Positions 1 through 9,500 of a stretch of DNA of 64,000 bases are shown here, piece after piece. The notes under the pieces were generated by a model, which searched no databases, had not been told where the DNA came from, and was given only the letters and a program-made list of their open reading frames with translations. Positions within the stretch are counted from its first letter, which is position 1. Every line of letters starts with the position of its first letter. The DNA lies in the NCBI GenBank assembly GCA_030998015.1, contig JARWMV010000057.1, positions 1 through 64,000 on the forward strand. Reading direction: 5' to 3'. The stretch is from Ceratorhiza oryzae-sativae (Eukaryota > Basidiomycota > Agaricomycetes > Cantharellales > Ceratobasidiaceae). The translations under genes and the position numbers were made by a program.

Positions 1-272
1 GTCATGTGACTCAGGGAATGTTCCGGACCGGTAACCGAGATGTATTTCAACTCCAATGTGAAATTCCGCAGTTCCGCAGTCGCTTCTACTGCTTCTATCT
101 CTTATCTGTTGTGACTCACTGTACAGACTTGTTTGTTATGATGTGGCTCGTACTATGTATATAAACCGGGTCAAGTTCGCAGAGGACTCCTCAAGAACTT
201 GACCTCTCGTCGAATACAAGTTCTTTTATTTTCTTACCATTTTCCTCATCGCCTGACTTGTCGCCGTCGACA
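1..272 (+). repeat. LTR of Gypsy family A, cut by the window edge
   Basis: This stretch matches the inner and 3' part of the LTRs of the element at 3819-10418, including the TATA box, the TSS-proximal inverted repeat and the terminal CGACA. It runs off the left edge, so its 5' end and any matching target-site duplication cannot be seen. The first five bases after it are ACAGA. It has landed inside the 5' part of a Tc1/mariner transposase gene, removing that gene's start from the window. Confidence 0.9.
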
Positions 273-1277
273 ACAGATGCCCAAAAGTCACAAATCTTGA
301 TGATGAAGAATCTTGGTATTGCGAGTAGCATGGTTGCTTGCATTGTTGGTGTCAATCATACTACTGTCAACCGAGTTTATCGACAATTTCTCAAACCACG
401 TGCAACGTATCCCAAGGCCATTTGTACAGGTCGTCCATGCAGAATGATGGCCAGGGACAATCGCCTTGCCTTGATCAGGCTGTCCAAACTTTGTCACAGC
501 AATGCCACTGAGCTACAGCAACAATACTTCCCTCACCTCCACCCTGACACAATCCATTGCCATCTTCAAGAGCTAGGGCTTATGGCGCATTGTTGTCAGC
601 ACATTCCTTCCCTGACATATAAGCAAAGATCAGCTCGTTGTGGCTGGTCTGCTGAGCATATAAGTTGGGACACCTTGATGCGGGCCCAGGTCATCTTCTC
701 TGATGAGTCGAAATTCAATGTATTCTCCTCTGATGGACTCGAATATATTTGGAGGCGACCTGGACAGGCGTATGATCCTCAATATACCAAAAAAACCATC
801 AAACATGGAGGTGGGAGTGTGATGGTGTGGGGGTGTATAACATGGAATGGAGTAGGCTGTCTCCATCGAATTGAAGGCATTATGAATGCTGTCATGTACA
901 TGGAGATATTGAAGGAGGACCTTCTGGGGACTCTGAAGGACTGTAATCTCAAGACACGTAGTGTCATCTTCCAGTGTGACAACAATCCAAAACATCGATC
1001 GCACTTGGCGTCCAACTGGCTTGAATCAAAACACATCAAGGTACTTCCCTGGCCCTCGAACTCACCGGATATGAACATAATCAAACATGTATGGAGCTAC
1101 TTGGATCGCAAGGTGCAAAAACGGGCTGTTCGTTCATGCAATGAGGACGAGTTGTGGGAGGCACTGAAGGAGGAGTGGGAGTGCATTGATGCCACTGTGA
1201 TCCAGAATCTGTATTATTTGATGCCTCTCAGGGTGGCTGAGCTGCAAGATGCAAGGGGTGACAATACTCATTACTAG
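273..1277 (+). pseudogene. Tc1/mariner DD34E transposase, 5'-truncated, catalytic Glu replaced
   Basis: An open frame of about 334 codons encodes a Tc1-like transposase: an N-terminal helix-turn-helix region, then a DDE domain with VIFSDESKF (first Asp), FQCDNNPKH (second Asp) and SPDMNIIKHVW at the third catalytic position. The family normally has SPDLNPIEHVW, so the third acid is Lys here. The spacing of 34 residues after the second Asp is still that of DD34E elements. The 5' end is lost at the LTR junction; no ATG precedes residue 10 or so. The missing start and the E-to-K change both argue that this copy is inactive. Confidence 0.85.
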
Positions 1278-1568
1278 GTTAGACTGAATGTATGTGTACC
1301 ATTCTGGAGGATTTATGCTTTCAATGCCAAATTGCATTTACACACAAAAGTCTTGCCTCAAGCATGCACAAACAGAACGTGTGCCACTCCTCGTAATCCC
1401 ATTGTGTAATTTTGTTTTTTTTTACAGATAGATTCGCAAGAACCTATTGTACATTATCTATTATTACATCTAGTCGATATCTACGCTAGCCGAGGAGAAA
1501 TGAGCAGTGCAAGCTTTTCTTGTCACATGAGGCAAGACTTATTCGAGCCAGTGTATTCTCCCATGGTT
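1278..1568. other. no gene seen; 3' flank of the Tc1-like element
   Basis: No coding frame, RNA gene or clear inverted terminus was recognised. The sequence probably holds the 3' end of the Tc1-like element and a junction with the next LTR fragment. Confidence 0.4.
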
Positions 1569-1826
1569 TAACAGTCATGTGACTCAAGGAGCATTCTGGA
1601 ATCTTTGGAAGATGCTGATGTGTTGCAGTTTGATATCAGTTTGCCAATTGTTGTTTGCATCTGTGTAGGCTTGGCTGTGCCTTGTGGAATATATAAGGAG
1701 GGTCAAGTTTGAGGGAGGATCCCCAAGAACTTGAGCTCCTGTTCTGAGCAATACAGGTTCTCCCTTTAGACTAAGTAGTAGAACATGACATCTTGGCCCA
1801 AGTGGAGCTTTCTTCTTAAGGCTAAC
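1569..1826 (+). repeat. degenerate LTR related to family A
   Basis: A GTCATGTGACTCA start block, a TATATAAGGAGG promoter-like site near 1690 and the inverted repeat GGGTCAAGTTT...AAGAACTTGAGCTC resemble the LTR-A layout, but the sequence is strongly diverged. A solo LTR of family C is inserted at its 3' side, and the fragment may resume at 2356-2372. Confidence 0.55.
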
Positions 1827-2350
1827 TGTCATGGCCTAGACCATGATGCAGATTTTATTATGATTTTCCTATATTTTATACATCTCTCTTTCTCATTTTT
1901 TGGACAAGTCCTGTTTAAACAGATATATGCATAGAATTACTTACATGATCACATGACCTTGTTGTTGTTTACATTCTGTTTGTACCTTCTGGAATATTCT
2001 GTTATGTGGCACCATTCTTAGATTGTATGATAGTTGTCTCACACCATATGTGTATTTGATATAGCTCATTGTATGAATATATAAGGGAGAGTCTGAGAGC
2101 CTTAAGCCTCAGAACTTGACCTCCTGTTGTATCCCCTCTACTACCTGTGTGACTTACAGTCCATAGTCCCTGCCCAGTCCTCTTAAGGACAAGTGCACCT
2201 ACTTCCACATCCCTGCATCTTATCACACCCTACTCCTTGTTGCACATCTCCCCCTTGATGTTGTGACTTAGACCTCTGGCACTGTTGCCTATAGGTCTCC
2301 CATCATCCCCTTAGATGTTTGGGTCATCCCTTCTGGTTGTAGCTCTGACA
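1827..2350 (+). repeat. solo LTR, family C, TSD CTAAC
   Basis: It begins TGTCATGGCCTAGACCATGA and ends GCTCTGACA, like the family C copies at 46779, 47547 and 51526. A perfect 5-bp duplication CTAAC lies at 1822-1826 and 2351-2355, so this is an intact insertion reduced to one LTR by recombination. A TATA box (ATATATAAGG, about 2077-2086) is followed by the CTGAGAG...CTCAG inverted repeat seen in every family C copy. Confidence 0.92.
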
Positions 2351-2534
2351 CTAACTAGTGTCAGAGTTGACACAAATAACAACTACAACCCAGTGCTTGT
2401 GAGGCAAGGGCAGATCCAAAGGCTAGGGGGCTGAGGATCAGGACTACAATTGTTATGACCAGCCACATGGCTGTAACACCAAACCACCCAGTGCTTAGCC
2501 ACCTCCACCTTGTACTCCTGTGTTCTTGCTTGTA

Positions 2535-2988
2535 TGTCAGTGGCAACAAGTCAGGTGACAGTGTGGGCACCTTAGATCACAAGGGCAGAGCCCAGGAGCA
2601 ACTTGGCAGCAACAATGAGGGAGGTAAAGGCAACAATGACACATCACAAGATAGTGAGCAGAAAGAGAACAAGACTTGTATTGATGAGGAGGTCAAGTTC
2701 ATGAAGAGACCTTGTTGAACTTGACCTGGTTTATATACAATCTTCAAGCCACATCAAAACAAACACAACTATACTACAAGTCATATCACTAAGCAATAAA
2801 AGCTGCTGCAGAGCTGCAGAATTTCACATCAAAGTTGAAATACATCTTGGTAAGCAGTCTGGAACATTCCATGAGTCACATGATACAGTTGTCCCATAAA
2901 AGGAAAGTGTGTTTTGAAAATGTTCCTAAAAATTGTAATAATTCAAGAAAATATTATATGGTGAATATATGCATGTCAGGTTGTGACA
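2535..2988 (-). repeat. solo LTR, family A2, TSD TTGTA
   Basis: It is a minus-strand LTR of the A2 subfamily, matching the copy at 44349-46247. A perfect TTGTA duplication lies at 2530-2534 and 2989-2993. Its segment around 2535-2575 is the uninterrupted counterpart of the site where a hAT-like element sits at 44774-46215. It has almost no CpG. Confidence 0.9.
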
Positions 2989-2993
2989 TTGTA

Positions 2994-3298
2994 CCTGCTT
3001 GTCACAACCTCTGAAAGTGGCTGTTGGACTTTGCTTTACAAGTGGCTAATGCCTCTGATGGGTCTGGACTATGTCCTGACTACTGCTGTGTGGCTTGTCT
3101 TGGCTTGATGCCTTGTGTGTCTACTGTTTCATGGCTTGACACTGTATGCACTTATGTGCTTGTGGCTGATGGACACCTGTTGCTGAGTAAGCAACTGTGG
3201 ACAGCAGCTAAGTCAGATGCTTAGTGCTGGGGCTTGCGATGTGGTCTTGACTCAAGACCCTTCTAGCTGTTACTTAAGCTAATAAATCAGCTGGGACT
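2994..3298. other. no gene seen; host sequence of the A2 LTR
   Basis: CpG-poor sequence with a short open frame (3024-3224, 66 codons) that matches nothing I recognise. It is probably old repeat sequence. Confidence 0.4.
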
Positions 3299-3600
3299 GT
3301 TATTCACACTGGATGCTTTAGAGGGGAATTGACAAGGTAGAGCAAGCTGGGGTAGACCAGCTTGCTCTCCTTGCTTTTATACTATTCTAACCAAGGGAGT
3401 GACTAAGTGTACATGCAGGATGAGTAAGAATGAATGGCAGTGATCAGTCAGCCAGTTACAAAAGTATGTCCCTCAGTCAGCAAGTAACTAATAATAGTAG
3501 GATGAGTAAGGTGAATGGCAGTGATCAGTAAGCAAGCAACTAATAATAGGTCAAGGCTCAGTAAGCAGGTGGAGGTGCTTACTCATGAAAGGAGAGTGGT
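3299..3600 (-). repeat. LTR-like fragment related to family B, with internal direct repeats
   Basis: On the minus strand a TATAAAAG box is followed by a near-perfect 11-bp inverted repeat (GAGCAAGCTGG / CCAGCTTGCTC, about 3338-3365), the same TSS-proximal layout as family B. Direct repeats of about 70 bp sharing GATGAGTAAG and GGCAGTGATCAGT lie at about 3418-3545. The outer ends are not certain and no TSD was found. Confidence 0.5.
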
Positions 3601-3818
3601 CAAGCCACAAGACCAGAATGGTGGACAAAGGAAAGAAAATGATGGTTAGCCACAAGACCTTTTGATTGTGGCTCATGACAACACAGAAAGTTATAGAGGT
3701 GCACTTGTCCTTCAGATGACTGGGCAGAGACTGCTAGGGTTGGTGACCACACAGTTAGAAGGGATAATTTGACAGGAGGTTGAGTTCTGAGGCTTAAGGC
3801 TCTCAGAATCTCCCTTGG
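3600..3818 (-). repeat. family C LTR, left arm, interrupted by element 1
   Basis: This is the 3' portion of a minus-strand family C LTR. The other arm resumes at 10419. The uninterrupted version of the junction can be read in the family C copy near 49370-49420. The left end is diverged and its position is approximate. Confidence 0.75.
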
Positions 3819-4195
3819 TGTCACGAACTGACACGCATACATCCACTCTACAATATTTTCTTGATTTATTACATTTTATGAGATTATCTTCAAAACATAC
3901 TTGCCTTTTATGGTATATCTGTGTCATGTGACTCAGGGAATGTTCCGGACCGGTAACCGAGATGTATTTCAACTTTGATGTGAAATTCCGCAGTTCCGCA
4001 GTCGCTTCTACTGCTTCTATCTCTTATCTGTCGTGACTCACTGTACAGACTTGTTTGTTATGATGTGGCTCATACTATGTATATAAACCGGGTCAAGTTC
4101 GCAGAGGACTCCTCAAGAACTTGACCTCTCATCGAATACAAGTTCTTTTACTTTTCTTACTATTTTTCTCGTTGCCTGACTTGTCGTCGTCGACA
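3819..4195 (+). repeat. 5' LTR of element 1
   Basis: It starts TGTCACGAACTGACA and ends TCGTCGACA (TG...CA ends). It contains the promoter and an inverted repeat GGTCAAGTTC (4091-4100) / GAACTTGACC (4117-4126), with a smaller GAGG/CCTC pair inside the loop. Confidence 0.97.
4080..4087 (+). promoter_or_regulatory. TATA box of element 1 LTR
   Basis: TATATAAA lies about 33 bp before TCAAGAACTTGACCT (4113-4127). That is a normal TATA-to-start distance and places the RNA 5' end on the sequence complementary to the primer binding site. The start site itself is inferred. Confidence 0.75.
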
Positions 4196-4197
4196 TC

Positions 4198-4212
4198 AGG
4201 TCAAGTTCTTGA
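4198..4212 (+). other. self-priming primer binding site of element 1
   Basis: AGGTCAAGTTCTTGA, two bases after the LTR, is the exact reverse complement of TCAAGAACTTGACCT in R (4113-4127). No tRNA 3'-end complement (TGG...) is present. This is the arrangement known from Tf1 of fission yeast and several fungal Ty3/Gypsy elements, where the RNA 5' end folds back to prime reverse transcription. Confidence 0.85.
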
Positions 4213-4537
4213 CAATCTGGCACAACCTTTTACAGAAGATCAGCGCTGCCGTCTGTGTGGGTGGTTTGGACACCTATCGATCCACTGCTTCACCCTCAAC
4301 TCGGTCGAAAGTATCCTTGAAGAAGCAGGGCACATCGATTTTAGCCGAGTAGTAATTATCAAAGTCCGCCCCCAGAGAGTCGGACGTGCCCAACAAGCCT
4401 TCGTCACTGAGCCAGGTGCCCCTGAGTGCAAGATCTGCCGTCGGCCAAACGAAGCCACCTTCCCCGCGCACTGCCCCTATTGTCCTAAGAAGGACAAATT
4501 CCTCTATTACTACACCATCCCTCGCAACCAGCTCTAA
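4199..4537 (+). CDS. leader open frame a: zinc-knuckle protein without ATG
   Basis: The frame is open from inside the LTR to a stop at 4535-4537. It encodes CRLCGWFGHLSIHC, a CX2CX4HX4C zinc knuckle, about 15 residues in, then a Cys-rich tail with CKIC and CPYC. The same frame is conserved in element 2. There is no ATG, so translation would need a non-AUG start, another splice form or recoding; it may also be a relic. It overlaps frame b by about 150 nt in a different frame. Zinc knuckles usually bind nucleic acid, but no function is shown here. Confidence 0.45.
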   Translation, partial: GQVLDNLAQPFTEDQRCRLCGWFGHLSIHCFTLNSVESILEEAGHIDFSRVVIIKVRPQRVGRAQQAFVTEPGAPECKICRRPNEATFPAHCPYCPKKDKFLYYYTIPRNQL

Positions 4538-4925
4538 GCTGGAGAACCTCGGTCAACAGCTTCTTCGTCACCTGTTAAACACTATCGAAAACTTCCAAGA
4601 CAGGTACCGCTATTACCGGAATAAGTACGAAGAAACCCGTGAAAAACTTCACGAAGCCGAGGCCTGTTGCGCATACTTAACTGAGCGTTTGCGCGAACAC
4701 CAGGAGGACTATCTATCCCTCCTCCAAGACCATCTCAGACTAGAAGCTATAGTCCGAGAAACAGTTGAACCCCACGAGTACGCCTTCCACGTCTTCTCAA
4801 CGCCATCAGACCTTCCTCACCCCACCTTTCTAAGTGGCACGGGCTCGCCAATTCAGGAAGAAACATCCCTTCCAGCAGCCCAAGCCAATTCTCCCCAAGG
4901 AGACACTCCTGCGGGATCAAACTAA
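4386..4925 (+). CDS. leader open frame b: coiled-coil-like protein without ATG
   Basis: A 179-codon frame, conserved in element 2 (181 codons), begins at a GTG and has no ATG. Its middle (from KLENLGQQLLRHLL to RLEAIVRET) is rich in charged heptad-like sequence and likely helical or coiled-coil. The tail is Pro/Ser-rich. It overlaps frame a upstream and frame c downstream, each step being a +1 change of frame. A +1-recoded polyprotein is possible but not shown. Confidence 0.4.
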   Translation: MPNKPSSLSQVPLSARSAVGQTKPPSPRTAPIVLRRTNSSITTPSLATSSKLENLGQQLLRHLLNTIENFQDRYRYYRNKYEETREKLHEAEACCAYLTERLREHQEDYLSLLQDHLRLEAIVRETVEPHEYAFHVFSTPSDLPHPTFLSGTGSPIQEETSLPAAQANSPQGDTPAGSN

Positions 4926-5112
4926 ATTGAAGAGGGTGGAGTGCGCATACCGTTGCCAAGACACCAAAAGTTGGGACTTGGACGACACCTGGCTAAGGTT
5001 TGCAGGGATCAGAAACTTCGAAATTTATAGACTTGTGCGGGGGAAAGAAATCCTATATTACCAAAACAATTCCCAATTCCCTGTACTTCCTTACCGTCTC
5101 CGTCGCCTTTAA
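4834..5112 (+). CDS. leader open frame c: 92-codon basic protein without ATG
   Basis: It starts at a GTG and ends 23 bp before the gag ATG. It is conserved in element 2 (41038-41316) with few changes, including the block CQDTKSWDLDDTWLRFAG. It overlaps frame b by 92 nt. No family recognised. As for frames a and b, expression would need a non-AUG start or recoding. Confidence 0.35.
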   Translation: MARARQFRKKHPFQQPKPILPKETLLRDQTKLKRVECAYRCQDTKSWDLDDTWLRFAGIRNFEIYRLVRGKEILYYQNNSQFPVLPYRLRRL

Positions 5113-5135
5113 AATTCTATCAAACCTCCTCTGAA

Positions 5136-6527
5136 ATGGCGTCACAACCTCCTGCCCCTGCCTGGGCGAATATGTCTGATGAAGATAAGGTCATCTATAT
5201 GCTTCGATCAATGGACGAACTGCGAGAGCGAACCAATAATCTCCAAAATGATATTGGGGACGTCGAACACAATAATAAAACCTACACAGATTCACTCGAG
5301 GCCAAGCTTACCACGAATCAGACGAAAATAGATGCAGACATGGCCGGACTAGCCACCAATGTCAACAACTTAGTGGGAATGTTAACCATTCTCCAAACTA
5401 CTATCACGCGCATTGAAGCGCAAGTCAACATCACCATGGGTGGCTCAGGCGCTGCTCAAGTACTAGCTCCCACTGGTACAGTCCAACCACAACCAGCAGC
5501 ACCTGCTCCCTCTGGAGGATCGACTGCAAAGGTTAAGATGGCCGCCCCTCAAAAGTTTGATGGCACAAAACGGGAAGACGCCATCTCATTCAGAATTGCA
5601 TGTGCCTGATACATCAATACAAACATGAGCGGCCACTCAGCGGACCAAGTGGTCGCCTTCATCACCTCTTATCTCGAAGGGTCAGCAGCCGAATGGGTTA
5701 ATTTGTATGAAGAATTCGAAATTCTAAACCCTGGAACTGCGATCCCCTGGCTTCACAATGCCAATTTATTCTGGCAAGAATTTACTACCCGTTATGGGGA
5801 CCTGAACCGCACCGAAAATAACCGCGACAAGTGGCGGAAGTTAAAACAATCCAAGACAGTTCAAGACTACCTCACCCTATTCAACCTATATTCCACAGGC
5901 CTCAACTACAACAATGCCGCCATGCGTGATCAATTTTACGACGGTCTGTCGTCAGACGTAACAGATAGCATGGTGGCCCAAAACTATGACCCCCGCACCA
6001 AAACCTTTGCCCAACTCACCCAGCGAGCCTTGGAAATTGACCGCCACCTCATCTCATTCGGTAGCAAACGAACATCTCATGGGGGTAATAAGTCCAGCAG
6101 CAACAATGCTTCGACTAGCAGGCCCGCGAATAACCCCCAAAGCACCTCCCAAAAAGAGAAATTCAAGAATGGGGAACGCATATACAAGATTAAAGATGGC
6201 AGGGCTGTAAAAGGTCAAATTGTAGCCATTGGCCCTAATGCAAAGGGCTTCACGGTTCCAACCATCCGTTACGATGGCAGTAATACCAACATACAAGAAT
6301 CCTTCAAGGACATAAAGAGGGACAACCATCCGCCGGCGGCCCCAAAGGCAAAGGATCCAGACGCAATGGATCTGGATAGCGCAGGAAAAGGAAAGGGGAC
6401 GAACACCTGCTATAACTGTGGAGGACAGGGCCATATTGCAGCCAAATGCCCCTCAGCTAAGATGTCAGGATACGAGGCAGTGGTTGAGGATGTAGAAACA
6501 ACCGACGATGAGTCGGTAAAAGAATGA
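5136..6527 (+). pseudogene. gag: gag of element 1, one in-frame TGA
   Basis: A 1392-nt gag frame encodes a capsid-like domain and a zinc knuckle CYNCGGQGHIAAKC (CX2CX4HX4C) near the C terminus. The start is the first ATG of the transcript. A TGA at 5607-5609 interrupts it; element 2 has CGA at this codon, so the stop arose by C-to-T at a CpG. The next codon pair also shows GTC-to-ATC at a CpG. The gag stop overlaps the pol start as ATGA at 6524-6527, conserved in element 2. Confidence 0.92.
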
Positions 6528-9500
6528 GCTCAAACCGTGCCAGGGGGGCGGTCTTGGGCGCTATGTTACAAAATGCGCATAACGAAAATAAAAATATGGG
6601 AATGGAATGTATGTCATTAGGAAACCAATCACAATTACAGTTTTTCTTTCATGCATTCCCTCTGCGCATAACCCCCGAATGCAAGTCTGCATATAACATG
6701 AAAAAATTCAACGGATGGGCCATGATCGATTCAGGGGCCACATCAGTATTTATACATGAAAACTTGGTTAAACAATACCGTATTCCTACCGTCGTCCTAA
6801 AAACACCCAAGAAACTGAGGGTAATTGATGGAAGGGAGATAGACTCTGGGTCTGTGACCCATTACTGCACCTTTGAATTGTGCATTCAAGAGCACCGAGA
6901 AATCCTCAGTGCCTACGTTGTGAATGTTGGCAAAAATGATTTAGTCCTGGGCATGTCATGGCTCAAATTCCATAACCCCAATATTGATTGGGATGGGAAA
7001 GACATGAAGTTTAACTCACCAATATGCCTGAAGCACTGCATCACAAAACCCCTGCATGTGCAAGCAAATGAACCTAAGGAGCTTCAGTTGGACTCCCTAG
7101 ACTCCCTCCCAACAAAATATAAAGAATTCCAGAAAATATTCGCTGAAGAAGACAATGTCCAACCATTACCACCCCATAGGAAGTGGGATATGGAAATAGA
7201 TTTAAAACCGGATGCCAAGCCAAGGCATGGTCCCATATATAGCGTGGGTGTCAAGGAAGATGCAGAATTGCGGAAAACCCTGGACCGCCAACTGAAAGCA
7301 GGGCATATCAGACCCTCAAGGTCACCAATGGCATCCCCAGTCATATTTGTCAAAAAGAAGAATGGGAAGTTGCGCATGTGCATCCACTACCGGCGACTAA
7401 ATGAAATGACAGTCTCTAATGTGTACCCACTCCCACGCATCAATGATATTGTGGAGACTCTGCGTGGGGCAAAGATATTCACCAAGTTTGATCTAAAGTG
7501 GGGCTTCAACCTCATACGAATTTGGGAAGGGGACGAATGGAAAGCAGCTTTTAAGACCAAATATGGGCTGTACGAGCCTTTAGTCATGCAATTTGGTCAA
7601 AAGAACGCACCAGGAACCTTCATGGCCATGATCAGGGAAGAATTCCAAGACATCAAGGGCATTTACGTGGTAATCTATATGGATGACATATTAGTATTCT
7701 CCAAAAACCAGGAAGAACACGATGAACATGTCAAGGAAGTCTTACGTCGCCTTCAAAAAGCTGGCCTATATTGCGCTCTGGAAAAATGTGTCTTCGATGT
7801 CACTGAAGTCGATTACCTGGGAATAGTAGTGACTCCCCAAGGAATTAAAGTAGACCCAGCCAAGGTTGAAAAAGCTGTTGAATGGCCAACCCCTACCAAC
7901 CCAACCGAAGTCCTGGAAGGGTTGGGGTTTGCAAATTGGTTGAGGCACTTCATAAAAGACTTTTCAAAAATTACAAGATGTCTTTATGAACTTGTCAAGA
8001 AGGATGTAAAATGGGAATGGACAGAAGAAAGGGATCAAGCATGGAATCTGCTGAAGCAAAAATTAAAAGAAGCCCCCCTCCTAATCCAGCCAGAGCCCAA
8101 CAAACCATTCATTTTGGAAACTGACGCCTCAGGCTATGCCACAGGCGCTGTATTATTACAATATGGGGAGGACGGAATGCTCCACCCAATTTCCTATTAC
8201 TCCAAGGCAATGGTCCCAGCAGAAAGAAACTATGATATTTACAACAAAGAAATGCTGGCAATTATCAAGGCCCTTAAACACTGGCGTCATTTGCTAGAAG
8301 GGGCCGAACACCCAGTAAACATTGTTTGTGATCACAAGAACTTGGAGTACTGGAAGACAAATCGGCCACTGAACGGGCGGGTCACACGGTGGCATGAGTT
8401 CTTATCCAGGTTCGAATTCAAGATTTTATATATTGAAGGGGCAAAGAATGGCCGGGCAGACATACTCTCTAGGCTGTCAAGACACATCCCGAAAGAGGGG
8501 GGTGAGAGCCAAGCTCTGCTTGCGCAAAACCAATTTTTGGAATTAAAAGCTTTGTGGTTACAAGCAATCACACCAGACCATGACCTGGAACAACTCATTA
8601 GGGACGCTATCCCAGGGGATGAGCACCTGTCAAAAGTGCTAAAAGCCCTAGATGACAATGAGAAGGTCAAAGATTGGGAATGGGATGAAGGACTCCTACG
8701 ACACAAGGGTAGAATCTACGTCCCAAATAACAAAGAACTTCGCAAACTGGTCATCGAAAGCCGTCACGATAGTCCAGCAGCAGGACACCCAGGACAGTTC
8801 AGAACATATGAGTTGTTAAATCGCAAATATACGTGGTTATCAATGAAAAAATCAGTCAACAAATATGTCACACACTGCGAGTCATGCATCAGGAACAAGC
8901 ACAGCAACCAAGTTCCCCCAGGGCTCTTAAACCCAATACCTGCACCAGAAAAACCTTGGGAAGAAATTACCTATGATCTGATCACCGGGCTACCCCTGTC
9001 AGAAGGATTTGATGCCATATTTACAGTCGTCGACCGCCTGACAAAAATGGTCCACTTTATTCCATGTCAATCGGAAGCCAGTGCCATGGACTGCGCAAAC
9101 TTATTCCTAACCTATGTATGGAAACTCCATGGACTACCACGGAAAACCATTTCAGACCGTGGCCCCAACTTTGCATCCAAATTCCTAAGGCACCTGTATA
9201 AACGGCTAGACATAAAACCCTCCTACTCTACAGCATATCACCCACAAACGGATGGCCAGTCAGAAAGGGCCAACCAAGTAGTAGAAGGGTACCTGAGACA
9301 CTACGTATCAGACCGGCAGGACAACTGGGTCCCTCTCTTACCTCTGGCCGAATTTGCCTACAACAATGGCGTTAACGCCTCAACCAGCAGAACGCCGTTC
9401 TTTGCAAACTATGGCTTCCATCCAAGGCTGGCAGTTGGAGACAAGGAGGAACAGGAATTCCCTGTAGCAGATAAACATGCAGAATGGCTTCAAAAGGGCC

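Larger units (their letters stand above)
4196..5135 (+). other. ATG-free 940-nt leader of element 1
   Basis: I find no ATG on the sense strand between the predicted RNA start and the gag ATG at 5136, in any frame. Three long open frames (entries below) lie in it. It corresponds base for base in length to the leader of element 2 after removal of a 347-nt GT-AG intron. Confidence 0.85.

Noticed and set aside
3024..3224. 66-codon frame between LTRs
   Set aside because: Composition of old CpG-poor repeat DNA, no similarity recognised.
4121..4195. Frame a starting inside the 5' LTR as a signal-peptide-like leader (LLLFLLFF)
   Set aside because: It begins at a TTG and reads through U5; no evidence that it is translated, so frame a was listed from after the LTR.
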